Below are positions 1 to 6,448 of a stretch of 9,229 bases of DNA, piece by piece. The DNA comes from Bacteroidota bacterium (GTDB lineage Bacteria; Bacteroidota; Bacteroidia; Bacteroidales; VadinHA17). Within the stretch, counting starts at the first letter, position 1; each line of letters starts with the position of its first letter. The position numbers and the translations under genes were made by a program. A model generated the notes under the pieces. That model worked only from the letters and a program-made list of their open reading frames with translations. It did not search any database and was not told the DNA's origin. Location: assembly GCA_030631445.1 (NCBI GenBank), contig DAOVLD010000050.1:1-9229 (forward strand), given 5' to 3'.

Positions 1-1269
1 TGGCCACCTAGCGGAGGTTCAGGGGTTCAGCGATGGTTAAAATTCACAAAATATCTGCGGGATTTTAATTGGGAACCTGTTATCTATACTCCTGAAAACC
101 CGGAAATTCCTGTTGAAGACAGCTCACTGATGAAGGATATCCCTGAAGGCATTACTGTGCTGAAAAAGAAGATATGGGAACCCTATTCATTTTACAAGAA
201 ATTTCTCGGACAAAAAGCAGAAGATAAAATACAAACCGGATTCCTTACTGAAAAAAGGAAACCAAAACGAAAAGAAAAAATTTCAGTCTGGATCAGGGGA
301 AATCTTTTTATCCCCGATGCCAGGAAATTCTGGATACGTCCTTCTGTGAAATACCTGGCAACCTATTTGAAAAAAAATCCTGTTGATATAATTATTTCCA
401 CAGGACCTCCACATTCTATGCACCTTATTGCCTTAGGGTTAAAAAAGAGACTAAATATCCCATGGCTGGCAGATTTCCGGGATCCGTGGACGAATATTGA
501 TTTTTATAAAGATCTGAAATTGACCAGGTGGGCTGATAATCACCACCATAAATTTGAGCAACAGGTGTTAAATCAAGCAAATCTTATTACAACTGTTAGT
601 TGGAACTGGGCAAACGAATTTCGTGATTTAGGTGCCGAAAATATTGAGGTAATCACCAATGGTTATGATCCGGATGATTTTAAAGGATTAAAAATTAAAC
701 CTGATACAAGATTTGTAATTACCCATATTGGTTCAATGAATAAAGACAGAAACCCTATTGCTTTCTGGCAAGTTCTCGCTAATATTTGTATTAAGAATAA
801 AGAATTCAAGCAAGACCTGGTCATCAGATTAATTGGGAATGTGGATATTTCCGTATGGGAAAACATTAAGGAATTTAATCTTAAAGCGAATGTAAAACAC
901 ATCAATCATTTAAATCATCCTGAGGTTATAAAGCATATTAAAAAATCGCAAATCCTATTGTTGCCACTAAATAACACACCAAATGTTTCAGGTATTATTC
1001 CAGGAAAAATATTTGAATATCTTGCAGCAAAAAGGTTCATTCTTGTTATTGGTCCTACCGATGGAGATGCTGCACAAATAGTTAATAATATCAAAGCAGG
1101 TAAAGTATTCGGATTCGAAAACTATAGCGGATTAAAAAACAATATACTTGCTTTATATCATGATTACAAAAAGGGCAATTTGCAAATTAGTGCAGGTGAT
1201 ATCTCTGGATACTCAAGAAAGAATCTTACGGAAAAGCTTGCTAAATTACTTAATGCATTAATTAAATAA
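1..1269 (+). CDS. GT-B glycosyltransferase, 5' end cut by window
   Basis: The reading frame is open from base 1 to the TAA at 1267-1269, giving 422 residues. The first residues read WPPSGGSGVQRWLKF, which matches the N-terminal donor/acceptor loop of Bacteroidota GT4-like transferases, so only a short leader is probably missing. The ATG at 130 is internal, because starting there would delete this loop. Visible landmarks, counted from the first codon, are STGPP near 133-137, ADFRDPW near 157-163, TNGYDP near 219-224, HIGSM near 242 (start of the C-terminal Rossmann domain), and GIIPGKIFEYLA near 331-342. The last is the usual nucleotide-sugar site, with Glu339. No membrane segment is seen, so it is probably a cytoplasmic or membrane-associated enzyme adding one sugar to a lipid-linked glycan. 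Donor and acceptor cannot be read from sequence. It sits three bases before the epimerase gene, so the two are probably co-transcribed. The fold and class are firm; the exact role is not. Confidence 0.9.
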   Translation, partial: WPPSGGSGVQRWLKFTKYLRDFNWEPVIYTPENPEIPVEDSSLMKDIPEGITVLKKKIWEPYSFYKKFLGQKAEDKIQTGFLTEKRKPKRKEKISVWIRGNLFIPDARKFWIRPSVKYLATYLKKNPVDIIISTGPPHSMHLIALGLKKRLNIPWLADFRDPWTNIDFYKDLKLTRWADNHHHKFEQQVLNQANLITTVSWNWANEFRDLGAENIEVITNGYDPDDFKGLKIKPDTRFVITHIGSMNKDRNPIAFWQVLANICIKNKEFKQDLVIRLIGNVDISVWENIKEFNLKANVKHINHLNHPEVIKHIKKSQILLLPLNNTPNVSGIIPGKIFEYLAAKRFILVIGPTDGDAAQIVNNIKAGKVFGFENYSGLKNNILALYHDYKKGNLQISAGDISGYSRKNLTEKLAKLLNALIK

Positions 1270-1272
1270 ATA

Positions 1273-2373
1273 ATGAAAAAAATTATTTCGTTAGTCGGAG
1301 CGCGTCCAAATTTTATTAAAATAGCACCTCTTCATAAAATTTTCAAAACTTTTTCAAAAGAAATAACCCATAAGATATGCCATACAGGACAGCATTTTGA
1401 TGAGAATATGTCAAAAATATTTTTCGATGAGCTTGATCTTCCAAAGCCTGATTTTTACCTGGGAATCGGGGGAGGCACACATACTGAACAGACAGCCAGG
1501 ATTATGATCGAATTTGAAAAAGTGCTTTTACAGGAAAACCCTGATTTAATAATAGTCCCCGGAGATGTAAATTCAACTTTAGCCGGTGCTTTAACAGCAT
1601 CAAAAATGGGTATAAAAATTGCTCATGTTGAATCTGGTTTGAGAAGTTTTGACCGTTCCATGCCCGAAGAGATCAACAGAACGGTTACTGATATTCTCGC
1701 TGATTATCTGTTTGTCAGTGAAAAAAGCGGGATTGACAACCTGAGCAGGGAAGGGATTAATAGTAAAAAAGTCTTTTTTGTAGGAAATATTATGATTGAC
1801 AGTCTTGTGCATTATTTACCCGCGATTAATGCCTCCTTAATCACAAAAGATTTAGAGCTTTTAATAAAAAATTACATTCTTGTAACCTTTCACAGACCAA
1901 ATAATGTTGATAACCTAAAAAGCCTTAAGGATATTGTTAATTTATTGAACAATATATCCTTAGAGAAAAAAGTAGTATTCCCCATTCATCCCCGCACTAA
2001 AGGCAACCTTGAAAAATTTGGTTTATTAAAACAATTCGCCAAAAATGTTTTATTAACCGATCCATTAGGATATGTTGATTTTCTGGCACTTGCCAAAGAT
2101 GCCGAACTGGTTATAACAGACAGTGGAGGAATTCAGGAAGAGACCACGTTTATGGGTATTCAATGTATAACGGTCAGAAACAATACAGAGCGACCTGTTA
2201 CCGTTGATATTGGTACAAATCATCTTATTGGCACAGATCTTAACCATGTTAAAGATACTGCTTTCAAAATATTGAAAGGAGCAAAAAAGAAAGGAAGCAT
2301 ACCTGAGTTGTGGGATGGGAAAACAGCTTTTCGGGTTATAGAAATACTTATTGACAAGCCAATAACTTTTTAA
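1273..2373 (+). CDS. wecB: UDP-N-acetylglucosamine 2-epimerase, non-hydrolysing
   Basis: This 366-residue protein has the usual length for the WecB/MnaA family, which interconverts UDP-GlcNAc and UDP-ManNAc in the cytoplasm. Family landmarks appear in order: GARPNFIKIAPL at 9-20, TGQHFDE at 38-44, PGDVNSTLAGAL at 96-107 (Asp98), HVESGLRS at 118-125 (Glu120), MPEEINR at 130-136 (Glu133), TFHRPNNVD at 205-213 (His207), PIHPRT at 237-242, DSGGIQEE at 283-290 and RNNTERPVT at 302-310. Asp98, Glu120, Glu133 and His207 correspond to the catalytic acids and histidine known in E. coli WecB, so the enzyme looks intact. The ATG follows the upstream stop by three bases and has no clear Shine-Dalgarno sequence, which suggests translational coupling. 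UDP-ManNAc may be used directly or oxidised to ManNAcA; no dehydrogenase is in the window. Related epimerases acting on UDP-FucNAc (the WbjD/Cap5G type) share the fold, so substrate is inferred. Confidence 0.93.
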   Translation: MKKIISLVGARPNFIKIAPLHKIFKTFSKEITHKICHTGQHFDENMSKIFFDELDLPKPDFYLGIGGGTHTEQTARIMIEFEKVLLQENPDLIIVPGDVNSTLAGALTASKMGIKIAHVESGLRSFDRSMPEEINRTVTDILADYLFVSEKSGIDNLSREGINSKKVFFVGNIMIDSLVHYLPAINASLITKDLELLIKNYILVTFHRPNNVDNLKSLKDIVNLLNNISLEKKVVFPIHPRTKGNLEKFGLLKQFAKNVLLTDPLGYVDFLALAKDAELVITDSGGIQEETTFMGIQCITVRNNTERPVTVDIGTNHLIGTDLNHVKDTAFKILKGAKKKGSIPELWDGKTAFRVIEILIDKPITF

Positions 2374-2380
2374 TTTTGTA

Positions 2381-3892
2381 TTATTTTGATACCCCGGTGT
2401 CATTCATCTTTTTAAGGTTCTCTTTCCATTTAGCCGGGTTACGCCATTTTCTCCAAGCTCCTCCCAGCCTGTCAAGTTCAATTTTTTCATAAAAATTGAA
2501 TAAATAAAGAATTATTGGAAATGAAAAAATAATAGCAAGTTTCAATACCAATCTTAATGGCAAATACATCTGGTTAAATAAGTTGCCGATAATCACTAGT
2601 ACAAGCCCAATAAGAATCATGGTTCCAACTTTATTTAATTCATACGGGATATAATATTTTTTTTGAGAATACTTTAAAACAAGGAGGAAAAAAGTAATTT
2701 GTGAGATCAAAGTAGCCATAGCAGCTCCAATCGACTGGAAATAAGGTATAAATAGAATATTCAACCCCAGGTTTAAAATGGCAATAATAATAATCAATGA
2801 AGCCATTATTTTTGTTTTTCTGGTAATGTTTAAACCAATAAAGGCTACATCTTTCAACATTCCAAATAAAATAGCAAAGGAAATAACCGGAACAATTCTA
2901 AATGCCGGTCTAAATTCCGGTTTACTTGCAAAAAGATAAATAATTTCTTTCCCATAAATTGACAATCCAATTATAAAAATCACAACGCCAAATGTAAAAT
3001 ATGTCATGATCTTTGAATAGAACCGCTTGTTCTCCGGTCTGTCCATCATCTTATATATCATAGGACTGATAGCAAACCAGGCTGATGAAATCAGGATGAC
3101 TTTTATTGTATTTGCAAGTTTATATCCAAGGGAATAAACCCCAACGTCGGACAGATTACTTAAAAACTTCAGGGCATACCGGTCGGTGAATGATAAAATA
3201 ACGATAAAAACTGAGGAAAAAACCAGTGGAAGTCTGTAAACTACCATGTCTTTCAATATCCCAAATTCAAATTTGAATTGAATATCTTTTACGCAAGAAA
3301 CCATCAGAATTAAGAAATAAAAGATCTCTCCGATTAATTGTGCTTCATAAATACCATCGATCTTTTTCCCTTTTACAATCAGAAAATACAAGGTAAATGC
3401 AAGTGTAATAATAAGTTTTGAGGCGAATGAAAAGGTAAAAATAAGAGGCCTGGTCTTTAGTCGAAGTAACATTGCAGGGCTTTGTGCCATTAATTCCAAA
3501 CCGGCAATAATAGACATAAGAACCAGCACATAAGAATAACCAGAACTGTCAAACAATAATTCGGACAATGAGATGGATGCTCCGGATACGGAAAAGAATA
3601 AAAGTAAAGCAATGGCAAATGAAAAAGCCAACACGGTAAAATACATTGACTTCTGCCTATTCAAATAATCCTTATCCCAATACCATCTTTCTAATGCGTA
3701 CCATATTCCTAATCCAAATGTTGAAACAAGTATCTGTACTGTCACTTCAAGGATCCCAAGGATACCGTATTCAGATAAAGATAACTTCTGAACAAATAAA
3801 GGTAATAAGATCAGCCCCATCAACTTGAGAGACATATTACCAATTGAATAAATGGCTGACCCTTTAACCGCTATTTTAATATTATGAAGCAA
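2381..3892 (-). CDS. Wzx-type oligosaccharide flippase (MATE/MVF superfamily)
   Basis: This is a 503-residue integral membrane protein with about 12-14 hydrophobic segments, for example near 20-36, 84-104, 119-138, 152-174, 221-235, 297-313, 362-383, 388-407, 422-438 and 446-467. The N-terminal pattern KGSAIYSIGN followed by LILLPLF, and the mid-protein DRYALKFLSNLSDVGVYS at 237-254, are typical of polysaccharide biosynthesis flippases. These move undecaprenyl-diphosphate-linked glycans across the inner membrane. The start codon is TTG at 3890-3892. An in-frame TAA lies two codons upstream (3896-3898), and the first ATG (codon 20) would remove the conserved N-terminal helix, so TTG is preferred. 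The C-terminal tail, about 468-503, is basic and cytoplasmic-looking. The gene lies 56 bases after the glycosyltransferase upstream of it and is the last of five co-oriented genes. Which glycan it carries is unknown. Confidence 0.9.
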   Translation of the reverse strand: MLHNIKIAVKGSAIYSIGNMSLKLMGLILLPLFVQKLSLSEYGILGILEVTVQILVSTFGLGIWYALERWYWDKDYLNRQKSMYFTVLAFSFAIALLLFFSVSGASISLSELLFDSSGYSYVLVLMSIIAGLELMAQSPAMLLRLKTRPLIFTFSFASKLIITLAFTLYFLIVKGKKIDGIYEAQLIGEIFYFLILMVSCVKDIQFKFEFGILKDMVVYRLPLVFSSVFIVILSFTDRYALKFLSNLSDVGVYSLGYKLANTIKVILISSAWFAISPMIYKMMDRPENKRFYSKIMTYFTFGVVIFIIGLSIYGKEIIYLFASKPEFRPAFRIVPVISFAILFGMLKDVAFIGLNITRKTKIMASLIIIIAILNLGLNILFIPYFQSIGAAMATLISQITFFLLVLKYSQKKYYIPYELNKVGTMILIGLVLVIIGNLFNQMYLPLRLVLKLAIIFSFPIILYLFNFYEKIELDRLGGAWRKWRNPAKWKENLKKMNDTGVSK

Positions 3893-3948
3893 ATCTTATA
3901 TTTTTGTTGCAATATTGGAAATAAATCTAAAAAGATACATTTATTCAA

Positions 3949-4782
3949 TTAACCAAAAAAATTGATTTTTTTTAAAACCTCAACTTTAAACCATTTTATC
4001 AAAGGCATATCCCAAAAAAACAAAAATTGCACAATCCTAAATTGTTGCTTTATCGTATCCTGTATTCCAAAGACAAATAGATTTTTCCTGGTAATAACCG
4101 GGATACCCATCAGGGTATTTGAAAGATTACGTTCATGAATTATCTGAAGCCAATATTCCTTATCTGCTATTTGCAATATCTTTCCTTTTTCATTCCAAAA
4201 TCGATCTTGCTTTGAATAGCAGCCTTTATAATCATCCCCATTAATCTTTTCAATAAGGCTGACAAAAGGATTTGAGAAACTGTAATTTATATATAGATAA
4301 TACTTTGGTTCAATCTGCAATTGATATCCCTTAATAAAATTTACAGCCATATACCCCTGATAATCAAACTGTTTTTGGATCATGGCTATTGCATCGCGAT
4401 GAAAACAATCATCATTATCAAACCTCGTGGTAATAATATATTTTTTGTCTTTATCTCTCAGGTCATTTAAATCGTCCTTATACCTTTTCAGGAATTGTGA
4501 ATAGCCATCTACATATTTCACTATCAGAAAATCATTGAATTGTGATATTTTATTAAATTCTTCTTTATAGTATTTATCTGTATTCTGATCAAAATATATA
4601 AGCCATTTAAAATTCTTATTTGATTGGTTCTTTATTGATGGCAGACAAAACTGTTTAAATAGATTAAATCTATGATCCATCCAGTCTTTTTGCAAGGTTT
4701 TTTTGTTTTTCTTATCATCAATTCCAAAACTTTCTGATTTAAGATTAAACCTCGTAATTATGAAATGATCAAAATCTGTCAT
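3949..4782 (-). CDS. Putative rhamnosyltransferase-family glycosyltransferase
   Basis: The 277-residue soluble protein resembles the family known as putative rhamnosyl transferases (Pfam Rhamno_transf, recalled from memory). Matching features are HFIITRFN at 6-13, a WMDHRFNLFKQFCLPSI block at 34-50, then FKWLIYFD at 58-65 and the segment TTRFDNDDCFHRD at 118-130. The acidic cluster DNDD at 122-125 is the likely DxD-like metal and nucleotide-sugar site of a GT-A fold. A later WLQIIHERNLSN at 211-222 fits the family's C-terminal acceptor side. No signal peptide is visible, so it probably acts at the cytoplasmic membrane face on a growing glycan. The family name does not prove that rhamnose is the sugar. 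The ATG at 4780-4782 has no Shine-Dalgarno sequence. A TAnnTTTG-type element and a hairpin lie upstream, so it may begin its own transcript with the flippase gene downstream. Family assignment is fairly good; substrate is unknown. Confidence 0.78.
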   Translation of the reverse strand: MTDFDHFIITRFNLKSESFGIDDKKNKKTLQKDWMDHRFNLFKQFCLPSIKNQSNKNFKWLIYFDQNTDKYYKEEFNKISQFNDFLIVKYVDGYSQFLKRYKDDLNDLRDKDKKYIITTRFDNDDCFHRDAIAMIQKQFDYQGYMAVNFIKGYQLQIEPKYYLYINYSFSNPFVSLIEKINGDDYKGCYSKQDRFWNEKGKILQIADKEYWLQIIHERNLSNTLMGIPVITRKNLFVFGIQDTIKQQFRIVQFLFFWDMPLIKWFKVEVLKKINFFG

Positions 4783-4807
4783 TGAAATTCAGTAATTATG
4801 TTTTATT

Positions 4808-4826
4808 CACACAACGTATAACGTGT
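4808..4826. repeat. Short AACGT repeat / imperfect dyad
   Basis: AACGT occurs at 4813-4817 and again at 4820-4824. The same bases form a small dyad in which ACGT at 4814-4817 pairs with ACGT at 4821-4824 around a three-base loop, extended by two pairs if A4813 is bulged. It lies in the leader of the rhamnosyltransferase-like gene, between its start codon and the 4838-4866 hairpin. It could be an operator half-site pair or part of a dispersed intergenic repeat. The role is unknown. Confidence 0.3.
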
Positions 4827-4837
4827 AATTAATAAAA

Positions 4838-4866
4838 AACAGTATAATTGTTAAATTTATACTGTT
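4838..4866 (-). terminator. 10-bp hairpin with T run; possible terminator or leader element
   Basis: AACAGTATAA at 4838-4847 and TTATACTGTT at 4857-4866 form a perfect 10-bp inverted repeat around a nine-base loop. Read on the minus strand, the stem ends in G followed by six T (two of them in the stem), the layout of an intrinsic terminator. It sits 73-101 bases beyond the stop of the methyltransferase gene at 4939-5661. Only three of the ten stem pairs are G-C, so the structure is weak for a terminator. A promoter-like element ends three bases upstream on the same strand, so the dyad could instead be an operator or a 5' leader hairpin for the next gene. Confidence 0.45.
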
Positions 4867-4868
4867 AT

Positions 4869-4900
4869 CAAAGATAAAATATATTTTTCGATAGATAAAG
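4869..4900 (-). promoter_or_regulatory. Candidate Bacteroidota-type promoter for 3949-4782
   Basis: On the minus strand TATCTTTG at 4869-4876 matches the phylum's -7 consensus TAnnTTTG. Twenty bases upstream is CTTT at 4897-4900, a poor version of the -33 TTTG. Transcription would begin around 4862, at or just inside the 4838-4866 dyad, leaving a leader of about 80 bases before the ATG at 4782. In AT-rich DNA the 8-base match alone is weak evidence. Confidence 0.38.
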
Positions 4901-4938
4901 CATTCATTTACAGCCTCTTCATTAGAACTTGCCGAAAA

Positions 4939-5661
4939 CTAAACTTTCAGCTTATCAAGAAATGTCTGAAAATAATTTATTTCCTTTAAATTCAAAAAGG
5001 ATTTTCTGTTTGATTCCAGGTCGGAATAATTAAGCTTTTCTATCTCAATACCCGAAAGTGAAATTTGCTCATCTTCATCCAGGTAGTTATATGCAGATTT
5101 TCTTGTTATTATGCTCAAACCCGAATCTGTATTTAGAACAAAAACATTTAGATCCTTCCTGTTTACCCGCAAATAAACAGCTGTTTTCCAAACATCTCCA
5201 CACCAGCTCCCAGTCCATCCTTCAACTTCCAGACTTTCTGCTTCCTCCCAGGATTTAGCTTTAGTTGCATGTGCTTTAGAAGAAGGATTGCTATCATGCA
5301 TAATAATTACTCCATCATCCCTCAAATATTTAAGAACATTTAATACATCCTTTAATGATTGTTCATGTGTGTGTTTTCCGTCAACAAAGGCAATATCTAT
5401 TGGTCTTTGCTCAAGTAATTGCTTCCTTTTATTAAAAAACACATCACTTGTTTCCTTAAAAAACATATTTGAAAAATTAGTCAAATTTGACAAATACCAC
5501 CTAATTCTTTTATACAAGCTTAAACTATAACTTGGATCAACGCCAATTTTTTTCTTACACCTGACCTGGATAAAGGTCTTACATCTGAAAATTCCTATTT
5601 CCATGTAGAATGTAAAATTCTTTCTATTAATTATTCCCTGTATTACCTGAATCCTATTCAT
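4939..5661 (-). CDS. Class I SAM-dependent methyltransferase, Methyltransf_24 type
   Basis: The 240-residue protein carries the class I pattern. Motif I is YMEIGIFRCKTF at 19-30, the acidic ribose-binding end of strand 2 is IGVDP at 39-43 (Asp42), IAFVDGKHTHEQ lies at 90-101 (Asp94, His97) and VIIMHDSNP at 118-126 (His122, Asp123). The xxDGxHxxE and MHD signatures are those of the Methyltransf_24 group, often found in glycan loci, where they methylate sugars or related small molecules. At the third position of the E-x-G-x-x-x-G loop there is Cys27 instead of the expected Gly, encoded by TGT at 5581-5583. The ATG at 5659-5661 gives the expected N terminus (MNRIQVIQGII before motif I). It lies 55 bases after the other methyltransferase gene with no clear promoter between, so the two are probably one transcript. 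The substrate is unknown; a sugar O-methyl role is inferred from context. Confidence 0.82.
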   Translation of the reverse strand: MNRIQVIQGIINRKNFTFYMEIGIFRCKTFIQVRCKKKIGVDPSYSLSLYKRIRWYLSNLTNFSNMFFKETSDVFFNKRKQLLEQRPIDIAFVDGKHTHEQSLKDVLNVLKYLRDDGVIIMHDSNPSSKAHATKAKSWEEAESLEVEGWTGSWCGDVWKTAVYLRVNRKDLNVFVLNTDSGLSIITRKSAYNYLDEDEQISLSGIEIEKLNYSDLESNRKSFLNLKEINYFQTFLDKLKV

Positions 5662-5716
5662 CTAATTATCTTTTCACATTAAACTAATACTGCTTTTTAT
5701 AACGCTAATAGAATTG

Positions 5717-6241
5717 TCACTTTTTTCTAACACAATAAACAATGTAATATCTTGGCGTGAATCTTCTTATAATGGGCCTTATTCCCAGCTGTTTGGTTGG
5801 AGCTATCCATTTCTCAGATTTTATAATTTCCCAACCTGCTTTTTTCAATAACCAGTCAAATTGCCTGTCTTCAAATTCATGATAATGCCTGTCCCATTCT
5901 TCATCCTTATTCCAGTAAGCCTTGGCGAACCATAGATTTAAAGGGATTGAAGCAACCAATTTTTCAGCTTTAATTGCTCTTAATATATTTAAAGGAGCCA
6001 AAAGATGTTCAAAAATTTCAAATGCCGTAACAAGGTCAACATCAATATTTTTGACTATATTATATTCGATGTCCAGATCCTCACCCTCCGTATTTATAAC
6101 ATTATAGCCATTTTCGATCATTAGCTCACTGAGAAGATTTGTTGTTCCAAGATCCAAAATTTTACATGGTGGTGGTACTGATTTAGTAAGAAAATCAAGG
6201 CTTTTATTATACCGCTCTTTTAAATTGTAGACTTTTTCCAC
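5717..6241 (-). CDS. Small class I SAM-dependent methyltransferase
   Basis: This 174-residue protein has a compact class I core. CKILDLGTTN at 26-35 is motif I, NTEGEDLD at 50-57 follows strand 2, and LVTAFEIFEHL at 70-80 is the usual motif IV region with Glu78-His79. VASIPLNLWFAKAYW at 96-110 follows, then a very distinctive WDRHYHEFEDRQFDWLLKK block at 116-134 and GIRPIIRRFTPRYYIVYC near the C terminus. From memory this WDRHYHEFE layout is shared by a family common in Bacteroidota polysaccharide loci, so the short length is normal and not a truncation. The substrate is unrecorded to my knowledge; a glycan or glycan precursor is inferred. Only one Gly (Gly32) stands in the motif I loop. A good promoter-like sequence lies upstream, suggesting that it begins a transcript running into the second methyltransferase. 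Confidence 0.82.
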   Translation of the reverse strand: MEKVYNLKERYNKSLDFLTKSVPPPCKILDLGTTNLLSELMIENGYNVINTEGEDLDIEYNIVKNIDVDLVTAFEIFEHLLAPLNILRAIKAEKLVASIPLNLWFAKAYWNKDEEWDRHYHEFEDRQFDWLLKKAGWEIIKSEKWIAPTKQLGIRPIIRRFTPRYYIVYCVRKK

Positions 6242-6270
6242 TTCTTAATTATGAAAATACCTATAAAATA

Positions 6271-6284
6271 AATTAACAATTAAC
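6271..6284. repeat. Tandem 7-bp repeat at predicted start point
   Basis: AATTAAC occurs twice in direct tandem at 6271-6277 and 6278-6284. It overlaps the predicted transcription start of the methyltransferase gene ending at 5717. It could be a regulator site or a chance feature of AT-rich DNA; nothing else supports either. Confidence 0.3.
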
Positions 6285-6289
6285 CAGAA

Positions 6290-6320
6290 CAAAATTATTT
6301 GCTAGTAATAGTGTCACAAA
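6290..6320 (-). promoter_or_regulatory. Bacteroidota-type promoter for 5717-6241
   Basis: On the minus strand TTTG at 6317-6320 is followed after exactly 19 bases by TAATTTTG at 6290-6297. This agrees with the known Bacteroides consensus of a -33 TTTG and a -7 TAnnTTTG with about 19 bases between. Transcription would begin near 6283, giving a leader of roughly 40 bases before the ATG at 6239-6241. It is the best promoter match I found in the window and suggests that the methyltransferase genes do not depend only on readthrough from the GT4 gene. The same TTTG also forms part of a second -7-like string (TATTTTTG, 6317-6324) that lacks a -33 partner. Confidence 0.58.
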
Positions 6321-6448
6321 AATAAGAATTTGATTTGAAGTAGCAGTATGGGTTTGATATTCTTTGAAAGGTCTATAATTTAAAGCCCAACTCGATTATA
6401 TATTGTTGTAAGACCTAAAAAAAAGCGCCATGTACTCAAAAAATTACT

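Noticed and set aside
2388..2401. GATACCCCGGTGTC, an imperfect palindrome at the end of the flippase gene, as a bidirectional terminator
   Set aside because: The arms touch with only two bases between, so a real hairpin would keep about four pairs, one a G-U wobble. It also lies within coding sequence and has no T run directly after it.
2065..2403. 112-codon open frame on the minus strand opposite the epimerase 3' end
   Set aside because: It lies antisense to well-conserved epimerase motifs, and its translation shows no recognisable domain.
5717..6241. 174-residue methyltransferase as a truncated pseudogene
   Set aside because: It has a complete core from motif I to a conserved-looking C terminus, and the short length fits the family as I recall it.
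6369..6416. AGGTCT / AGACCT with inner TATAAT / ATTATA as a structured RNA
   Set aside because: Two 6-bp stems separated by an 11-base bulge in very AT-rich DNA are expected by chance. No known RNA family is recognised.
6417..6424. Run of eight T on the minus strand just beyond the GT4 stop, as an intrinsic terminator
   Set aside because: The bases before it (GAGTACATGGCGC) form no stem, so only the T run is present.
6242..6448. Possible small gene or gene remnant in the 207-base gap
   Set aside because: Only tiny frames of about 6-11 codons start here on either strand, and no protein similarity is visible. The gap holds the promoter and the short tandem repeat listed above.
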